56,575 nt of DNA from DATGLE01 sp035294325 (GTDB lineage Bacteria > Chloroflexota > Ktedonobacteria > Ktedonobacterales > Ktedonobacteraceae). Shown piece by piece: positions 51,311 through 56,575 of the stretch; positions within the stretch are counted from its first letter, which is position 1, and every line of letters starts with the position of its first letter. The DNA is taken from positions 1 through 56,575 of the forward strand of contig DATGLE010000194.1 of assembly GCA_035294325.1 (NCBI GenBank), written 5' to 3'. Made by a program: the position numbers and the translations under genes. The notes beneath the pieces are model-generated. The model was not told the origin of the DNA. It ran no database searches and saw only the letters and a list, made by a program, of their open reading frames with translations.

Positions 51311-51439
51311 ATGTCGCGCAGCGGCGATGGGAGCATGCCGGGTCTCCCCCTCGCACGCTGGCGCATGCGCGGACAGATGGTCGAGAGCCGCGAGACGGTG
51401 GTGCGCTTTACCAGCGAGGAAGCCCACCGCTTTTTGTGA
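51311..51439 (+). CDS. Possible small protein or gene fragment, 42 aa
   Basis: ATG 51311 to TGA 51437-51439, basic peptide ending ESRETVVRFTSEEAHRFL. GGGG lies nearby but the site is poor. The gap 51150-51480 otherwise appears non-coding. This may be the end of a decayed gene. Low confidence. Confidence 0.2.
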   Translation: MSRSGDGSMPGLPLARWRMRGQMVESRETVVRFTSEEAHRFL

Positions 51440-51480
51440 GATGCTCTATCTACCCCGATCCGGCGCAGGGCTTCAGTTTT

Positions 51481-52218
51481 TTATGACTTTCCAGCAGGAG
51501 AATCAGGATGAACAGCCAGGAAGTAGCCGACTCCCACCTTCGTCTGAACGTAGCGAGGATGGACGGGATCGGCCTCCAGCTTTCTGCGCAAGCGATTGAT
51601 ATTGACCTGGAGCATATGGCTCTCCCCCACATATTCCGCTCCCCAGACCTCTTCGAGAAGCCGGTCCTGCGTCACGATGCGCCCGGCATTCTGTGCCAGG
51701 TACGCCAGCAGCCGATATTCGGTCGGTGTCAGGGGCACCTCCACACCGTTTTTTGTGACCAGATGCTGGGCGTAGTCAATGGTGAGTTCTCCGAGGCTGA
51801 CCTGTGCCTGCATGCCGGCTGCCGAGTTGTTTGCGCCGAGGTGCGCACGGCGTAAGACAGCACGCACCCGCGCCAGTAGTTCCTCCACATTGAAGGGCTT
51901 GGTCAGGTAATCATCGGCGCCCAGATCCAGGCCCCGCACCTTCTCCTGATCCTGACCGCGCGCCGTGACCATAATAATCGGCACGGCCGAAAAGGTGCGC
52001 ACGCGCTGGCAGACCGTAAAGCCATCCAGTTTGGGCATCATCACATCTAAGAGCACCAGGTCAGGTACCTGCTGCTCAATCTGCTGGAGCGCTTGCTCCC
52101 CATCACTGGCCGAACGCACCGCATAGCCCTCCAGTTCCAGATTGCGCGTTTCCAGTCGGAGCAGTTGCGGATCATCATCGGCGACCAGAATCGTTGGTTT
52201 TTTTCCAGGCATGCTCAT
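51481..52218 (-). CDS. OmpR/KdpE-family response regulator
   Basis: A 245-residue regulator. The receiver opens TILVADDDPQLLRLETRNLE; the phosphoacceptor is Asp58 in LVLLDVMMPKLDGF, with Thr in MVTARG and Lys in YLTKPF. The winged helix has LTPTEYRLLAYLAQNAGRIV, EYVGESHMLQVNINRLRRKL and ends QTKVGVGYFL. It lies 15 bp after the histidine kinase gene and shares its transcript. It likely controls stress or ion-related genes; targets unknown. Confidence 0.94.
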   Translation of the reverse strand: MSMPGKKPTILVADDDPQLLRLETRNLELEGYAVRSASDGEQALQQIEQQVPDLVLLDVMMPKLDGFTVCQRVRTFSAVPIIMVTARGQDQEKVRGLDLGADDYLTKPFNVEELLARVRAVLRRAHLGANNSAAGMQAQVSLGELTIDYAQHLVTKNGVEVPLTPTEYRLLAYLAQNAGRIVTQDRLLEEVWGAEYVGESHMLQVNINRLRRKLEADPVHPRYVQTKVGVGYFLAVHPDSPAGKS

Positions 52219-52233
52219 TCATCCTTCCCTTTG

Positions 52234-53739
52234 CTAGACAACCAGAGGTTCCTGCGCTTCCGTGGAGCGTTGCAGGACCGGTATCACCAGGTGGAACGTG
52301 CTGCCCTCCCCCGGACGGCTCTCCACCCAGATCCTGCCGCGATGGCGTTCCACAATCAGCTCACAGATCGTCAGTCCCAGACCGGCTCCGCTAACTCCCC
52401 GCGTCAGACCTCGATCCACCTGATAGAAGCGCTCAAAGACGCGCGTGATATGAGCCGCAGGGATGCCGATGCCCTGGTCACGCACACCGATTTCCAGCAT
52501 GGGCGCCGGCTGATGACGCTCAGATGGCCCAGGAAGTCGGCCCACAGAAGGGATCGCTTCACCCGGCGTGATCCGCTCATCTGTTGTCGGGCGCAGGAAT
52601 ACCGTAATCACTCCACCCTCTGGCGAATACTTTACCGCGTTGTCCAGCAGCGTGTCCAGTGCCTCACGCAGCAGGCGAGGATCAGCTTCGATGAAGGGAA
52701 TGCTCGTCGCCTCCTTTCCTTCCGGGGTCTCCAGACGGAGCTGGAAGGTGAACAGATCTGGCGCTTGCCGGGCCACACGCTGCTGGATGGAGAGCAGGGC
52801 CGCCTCGGCCAGCCGCACCGGGTCCACCGGGACGGGGGCAAAGGTCATAGAACCGTTCTCAAGCTCGGCCAGTTCGAGCATGCGTCCGACCAATCGGTCG
52901 AGCTGGTCACTGGCCTCACTGATGGCGAGCAGGAACTGGGCGCGCTCCTCGCGCGCGAGGCGCGCGCCATGGCGCAGAAGCGTGCTCGCGTATCCCTTGA
53001 TAGCGGTAAGAGGGCTGCGCAATTCATGACTCACCACGGCCAGCAGGTCTGATGAGAGCGAATCTCGGTCACGCATCGAGGCCCCTCCTTTTGTTTCTAG
53101 TTCTTCAAGGCGCACGGCGAGTTGCATGCTGCTGAGCACAGCTTCAATGGCATCGGAAAGCCTGGACAAAATCGTGCGGCTCCGCTCCAGGGACGCAGTA
53201 CATGGCTCGCCTTCCATGCCATCCCATCCCAGCAGCAGGTACGCCTGCATCGCTGGTTCGCCCGGCTCTGACACTGCTGCCTGGTGATCCTGTGCCCGCT
53301 GATCGCGAGCCGCACCCTCAAGGGAGCAGTGGTAGAGCAGCCAGCAGGAGACTTCCGAGCCTCCCTGAATCGTTGACAGATCGGAGGGCAGGGATGGAAG
53401 CAGCGGAGCCAGTGCGAACACTTCGTGCTCGGGCATGCCCTGACGGGCAACGAGACGCAACGCCCTGGTCGCTCCCTGGGCCTCTGGCGCCAGGGCGGTG
53501 AGAGAAGCTGGCTGTGCGCTCACCAGCAACACGGCGCCACGTTGTGCCGCGCAGAGGGAAAGCAGGTGGGTGAGTAAGGCACTCGCAATGTTGTGGACGC
53601 CCTGCTCTGTTCTCACAGCTCCGGCTAGCTTTGCCAGGCGGGCCAGATCAAGCAACGCGCTGGTAAGCTCCGGGGGAGCCGGGGACGCTTCCAGCTTCTG
53701 TGGAGCAGCTCTGGCGTCTCTGTTGTGTTCTTCTGCCAT
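52234..53739 (-). CDS. Soluble sensor histidine kinase
   Basis: A 501-residue kinase without obvious membrane helices. Residues 1-220 look like a GAF-type sensor (LARLAKLAGAVRTEQGVHNI, QRGAVLLVSAQPAS). The phosphoacceptor is His238 in VVSHELRSPLTAIKGYASTL, followed by the N box LDNAVKYSPEGG, then VRDQGIGIPAAHITRVFERF and SGAGLGLTICELIVERHRGR. A GAF input fits a soluble signal such as redox, light or a small molecule. It precedes the response regulator by 15 bp. The upstream gap has a 19-bp hairpin. Confidence 0.92.
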   Translation of the reverse strand: MAEEHNRDARAAPQKLEASPAPPELTSALLDLARLAKLAGAVRTEQGVHNIASALLTHLLSLCAAQRGAVLLVSAQPASLTALAPEAQGATRALRLVARQGMPEHEVFALAPLLPSLPSDLSTIQGGSEVSCWLLYHCSLEGAARDQRAQDHQAAVSEPGEPAMQAYLLLGWDGMEGEPCTASLERSRTILSRLSDAIEAVLSSMQLAVRLEELETKGGASMRDRDSLSSDLLAVVSHELRSPLTAIKGYASTLLRHGARLAREERAQFLLAISEASDQLDRLVGRMLELAELENGSMTFAPVPVDPVRLAEAALLSIQQRVARQAPDLFTFQLRLETPEGKEATSIPFIEADPRLLREALDTLLDNAVKYSPEGGVITVFLRPTTDERITPGEAIPSVGRLPGPSERHQPAPMLEIGVRDQGIGIPAAHITRVFERFYQVDRGLTRGVSGAGLGLTICELIVERHRGRIWVESRPGEGSTFHLVIPVLQRSTEAQEPLVV

Positions 53740-53905
53740 CGTTGTCCCTGATTCTACAATTTCATCATCGGCGGCTCTTGTTCTCCATCGGTGACTGGTT
53801 CTAGTATACCCGAGGAAGGCTCACAGAAGCATCACGGAAACCGTATCCATCTCACAAACGTATCACAACTCTGTAATAGCCAATCCGGTTGAAGAGTGCC
53901 CACAG

Positions 53906-53947
53906 CGGGCCCCGCCAGGAGGGCGGCGGCCCTCCTGGCGGGGCCCG
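53906..53947. terminator. Perfect 19-bp G+C-rich hairpin
   Basis: CGGGCCCCGCCAGGAGGGC (53906-53924) and its complement (53929-53947) surround GGCG. It lies about 170 bp upstream of the histidine kinase start and 40 bp before an extended -10 element facing the other way. It may insulate the two units or belong to the local repeat families. Confidence 0.6.
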
Positions 53948-53983
53948 GGGTGTCCCCAGAACTACTCACTTTTGAAACGGATG

Positions 53984-53992
53984 TGGTATAAT
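53984..53992 (+). promoter_or_regulatory. Extended -10 promoter element
   Basis: TGGTATAAT fits TGnTATAAT. It faces a 180-bp non-coding stretch (54000-54173) that holds hairpins: GCTGGCG..CGCCAGC around 54024-54047 and GGATG..CATCC around 54081-54108. No open frame fits, so a short RNA is possible. No -35 is clear. Confidence 0.45.
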
Positions 53993-54173
53993 AGCCCTCC
54001 CCCGCGAACACACGGGGTAGCACGCTGGCGAGTTCGAGCGCCAGCAGTAGCACATATTGAGCAGTCAGAGGCAAGTCTTGAATGGATGTTCAGTTTAGCC
54101 GTCCATCCAACCGCATCAAAGCAGGCTCAACAGGCGCGCTTCAAACGCCCTCTGCCAGGGTATGGCAAGCAAG

Positions 54174-54998
54174 CTAGCGTCGCGCCTCTTTGCTCTCCTT
54201 GCGCGTGACGGTCAGGTAGCCGACCAGGACGATAATCAGGACCGTCAGAACCAGGGATATTCTTGCATCACCCAGCCCCAGGCCGCCCAGATACGGCTTG
54301 CCCAGCCAGTCGGCAATCGAGGCTCCCAGAGGTCGCGTCACGATATAGGCGAACCAGAAGGCCATAATCTCGTTCAGGCCAAACAGCCAGAAAGCCAGGC
54401 CCGGGAGCGCGAACAGGACGCCAAAGAGCACAATCGAGGCAAAGTACCCCAGCCCGAGGGTTGCCGCGGTCAGATCGCCCGCCGCCGTTCCAAGCGCGAA
54501 CGTCGCCATGACTGTCGCCCAGTAGAAGCACTCGCGGCGGCCACGGGAAATACTATGGATGGACAGGGTTTTCTCGCTCCTGTGCCAGATTATGAAGATG
54601 CAGGCCAGTGCAGCGGCAAAGCCGGCCGTCGAGACGACATACGGGATGCCCAGGACCACATGCGCGACATCGGCAGCCATCGTGCCAAAGACGGCCACCA
54701 TGACGACCGCCAGCCAGTAGACCCAGGGGATATAGCGACGGACCAGGAGTTGCAGCAGCAAAGCTCCCACCAGGCCAAGACATCCCAGAACGACCGCGAC
54801 GTAGGGATTGATCTGGAAAACGAGAAAGTCCGAGGTTGCCTCGCCCATCGCTGTCGAGAGCAATTTGACGATCCAGAAGGACACCGTGATCTCGGGAACC
54901 TTTATCAAGATCGGAGGGAGGATGGGTGAGGGCCGGGTTGGTTGCTCAAAAGCATTGGAACCAGGAGTGCCGAGAGGCCGTAAGCGTAATGGATGCAT
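54174..54998 (-). CDS. DUF347/COG4705-type membrane protein
   Basis: A 274-residue protein with about eight to nine hydrophobic helices. It shows two family repeats, each with an acidic-Thr/Ser signature: LLSTAMGEATSDFLV near residue 45 and MATFALGTAAGDLTA near residue 170. The C-terminus is basic (TRKESKEARR). Some relatives are annotated as membrane-anchored or metal-responsive, but no activity is established. Its cytosolic N-terminus (about 35 residues) carries only Pro/Leu/Arg-rich sequence. Single gene between an orphan promoter-like region and a gap. Confidence 0.8.
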   Translation of the reverse strand: MHPLRLRPLGTPGSNAFEQPTRPSPILPPILIKVPEITVSFWIVKLLSTAMGEATSDFLVFQINPYVAVVLGCLGLVGALLLQLLVRRYIPWVYWLAVVMVAVFGTMAADVAHVVLGIPYVVSTAGFAAALACIFIIWHRSEKTLSIHSISRGRRECFYWATVMATFALGTAAGDLTAATLGLGYFASIVLFGVLFALPGLAFWLFGLNEIMAFWFAYIVTRPLGASIADWLGKPYLGGLGLGDARISLVLTVLIIVLVGYLTVTRKESKEARR

Positions 54999-55264
54999 AG
55001 TGTCTTTCTCCTCATGAGGTAACGGTGAGACGACTCAAACCAGGTGCGCTAACGGTCGAGAGAAGTATCATCACAGCAGACGCGTGTTGAAAAGATCACG
55101 CAGCAGAGAGGGATGATTGCCTTATCTGGCCTCTTACGACCGCTGTTCTCCTGTGCGGTTTGCGCCTGTCCAACGCTGAGGATAGCAGGGAAAGATGAAA
55201 AGACGATGAGAACACCTGGAAGGCTTTTCGGAACATCCCCCTTCTGGTTACACCTGCATAGTTC

Positions 55265-55330
55265 CAAAAAATGTGGATATCCGTGGAAGCCACATCTTTT
55301 GTTTGATTTACACGGTTATTGCTAACCGTG
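55265..55330 (-). ncRNA. Candidate right-end/omega-RNA region of the TnpB element
   Basis: On the minus strand the last tnpB codons and the following sequence form two hairpins: CACGGTTA-TTGC-TAACCGTG (55311-55330, ending next to the stop) and ATGTGG..CCACAT (55271-55276 with 55290-55295) followed by six Ts. In IS200/IS605 elements the guide RNA scaffold overlaps the tnpB 3' end and right end. Exact ends, guide and TAM cannot be fixed here. Confidence 0.55.
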
Positions 55331-56573
55331 CAGGCTGAACTACATAGGCCGCTATTCCCTTTGCGTCTACAAGCGCAAACGCATCAGGCTTACTTTTACG
55401 TAAGATATTGTAGGAACCGTTCACATCCGCACAGATGATCTTTCCATCTTTCGCACGATACAAACGGTTTCTCCGTCCAAATCGCTCCCCACTGAATGTA
55501 TGCACTGTCTCATCATGTGGCTTGTAGGTAGGAATTGGGTCAAGATCAAGAAAGCTCGCTTTTGACGTGTAGCTTTCCTCTTGTACCTCGACTTTGACGC
55601 CGACTAACTCGGCTTTGTACGTCAACATGTCAATGAAACATGCGTGCGGTATCTGGACAAAGTTCTGATTGTTCCTTCGGCCCATATCCGCTTCCTGCTT
55701 CCAGAACGGATTTTTCCCCACAATAATTGTACCCACTCCCTCTTTTACCAGAAAGTCAATAATGGCTCGACTTGCAGCGTGCAGGTAGTGGTTGATTTGC
55801 CGGTTTCGATGATTGGTAATGCGCTCCATTTGCTTTGTGACGCGTTCACGGTCTTCTTTGGGAAGGCACAGTTTCAACTCTTTCATACGCTTGTTGTACC
55901 ACTGATTGATGCTCTTTAGCTTCCGACCGTTAACCAGTCGAGGCACGAAGCCTACACGGTTTGAAGTTATCGCCGCTAAATTAGTGACACCAAGATCAAT
56001 GGCAACACAGAATGAGGGGTCTACTTGCGCCTGGACGGGGGCTTCAGTGTAGACGATTTCTACCACGTAATAGCCGTTGCGGGGGATGATACGAACTTGA
56101 TTGATCTGCTTCTGTTGAGTCTTTATCTCAATGGGCAGTCCCGATGGTTTGATACTCCCCTGTATGCCCTTTTTGCTCTGGCCTCCCTGAAGAGCTTGTA
56201 GGGTGTAAATAAGGATGTTGCGCCCTTCCGTTTTGTGCTTGTACTTAGGCAGTTTCGGGCGTCCGGTGAACCTGGACGGGTCTTCTTCATAGGACGCTTT
56301 CGCTTCCCTGAATGCTTTCCACGCATCAGTCACTTGCTTGAGGACGTGTTGTGCGACCTTTGCCGGAAGAGCTTTGTAGGCTTCATGCGGCTGCAAGCGT
56401 TTATCCATCTCCTGGTAGGAGAGATGGATGCCGGAACGGATAAACGCTTGCCGCATCTCATAGAGTGCAGCATTGTAGAGGTTCTTTGACTTGAACGCCG
56501 CTGCATCGATCACGCTGTAGCGCGGGTCGTCTCGATTGATGCAATGTTGCTCAACTAGCTGCACGTTCTTCAC
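55308..56573 (-). CDS. tnpB-like: TnpB-family RNA-guided nuclease, IS200/IS605 type, variant site
   Basis: About 421 residues from GTG 56573, two bases from the window edge, so a few N-terminal residues may be missing. The N-terminal part has KSKNLYNAALYEMRQAFI and the bridge region KYKHKTEGRNIL. RuvC residues are Asp193 in VAIDLGVTNLAA and Asp383 in ICADVNGSYNI. At the place of the usual catalytic Glu stands Gly286 (TIIVGKNPFWKQ), while Glu332/Glu333 precede SYTSK, and the four zinc-ribbon Cys between there and Asp383 are absent. This matches the catalytically rearranged TnpB group. No tnpA is in the window. Confidence 0.92.
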   Translation of the reverse strand: MKNVQLVEQHCINRDDPRYSVIDAAAFKSKNLYNAALYEMRQAFIRSGIHLSYQEMDKRLQPHEAYKALPAKVAQHVLKQVTDAWKAFREAKASYEEDPSRFTGRPKLPKYKHKTEGRNILIYTLQALQGGQSKKGIQGSIKPSGLPIEIKTQQKQINQVRIIPRNGYYVVEIVYTEAPVQAQVDPSFCVAIDLGVTNLAAITSNRVGFVPRLVNGRKLKSINQWYNKRMKELKLCLPKEDRERVTKQMERITNHRNRQINHYLHAASRAIIDFLVKEGVGTIIVGKNPFWKQEADMGRRNNQNFVQIPHACFIDMLTYKAELVGVKVEVQEESYTSKASFLDLDPIPTYKPHDETVHTFSGERFGRRNRLYRAKDGKIICADVNGSYNILRKSKPDAFALVDAKGIAAYVVQPARLAITV

Positions 56574-56575
56574 CT

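Overview
The window looks like a chromosomal stretch of a Ktedonobacteria-type Chloroflexota bacterium. The case is indirect: mid-to-high G+C, many transporter and two-component genes, remnants of TPR and LuxR-type regulators, numerous REP/MITE-like repeats, an IS200/IS605-type TnpB, and mostly GGAGG-type ribosome binding sites. No rRNA, tRNA or CRISPR array was found.

Layout. 1-8.1 kb: end of a Gly/Ser-repeat protein, a 41-bp tandem repeat, a FAM151/menorin-like protein, a Vgb-like beta-propeller, a zinc-ribbon membrane protein, a DMT exporter, and an OmpR-type response regulator with its histidine kinase. 8.1-16.8 kb: a galactan-utilisation locus. It holds a GH53 endo-galactanase, two sugar ABC permeases and a lipoprotein binding protein on the minus strand, then a LacI regulator and a GH35 beta-galactosidase on the plus strand. 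Three operators sit in the divergent promoter region. 16.8-18 kb: a gene-free island of repeats. 18-21.3 kb: an ECF transporter (fused double ATPase, S component, T component). 21.6-23.9 kb: NUDIX hydrolase, LysE exporter and divergent AraC regulator. 24.1-29.1 kb: a complete Liv-type ABC operon. 29.2-32.6 kb: a YedY-like molybdopterin protein, a nucleotidyltransferase, and MsrA/MsrB.

32.9-41.3 kb: the most interesting region, a five-gene G+C-rich operon. A TauD/SyrP-like dioxygenase is followed by SbnB-like and SbnA-like enzymes that together make L-2,3-diaminopropionate. Then comes a membrane protein with a carrier domain and three left-handed beta-helix domains of the Pls/PosA type, and finally a separate NRPS protein with half a condensation domain, an adenylation domain and a carrier. 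This resembles a poly-(diaminopropionate) synthetase whose adenylation domain has been moved to its own polypeptide. The product is not known from sequence.

41.5-56.6 kb: a BNR/YCF48-like propeller, a MOCOS-like class V aminotransferase coupled to an acyl-CoA ligase, a stranded LuxR HTH, a phytoene-desaturase-like flavoprotein, an alditol oxidase that seems to start with CTG, TPR gene remnants, a tandem universal stress protein, a second two-component pair, a DUF347 membrane protein, and a TnpB with a rearranged catalytic site and no zinc ribbon.

Across the window, REP-like elements share a 13-bp mini-hairpin next to a larger stem that differs in each copy. They sit in intergenic gaps, several of them inside or between operon genes. 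Functional calls rest on recognised motifs and family knowledge; no database search was run.
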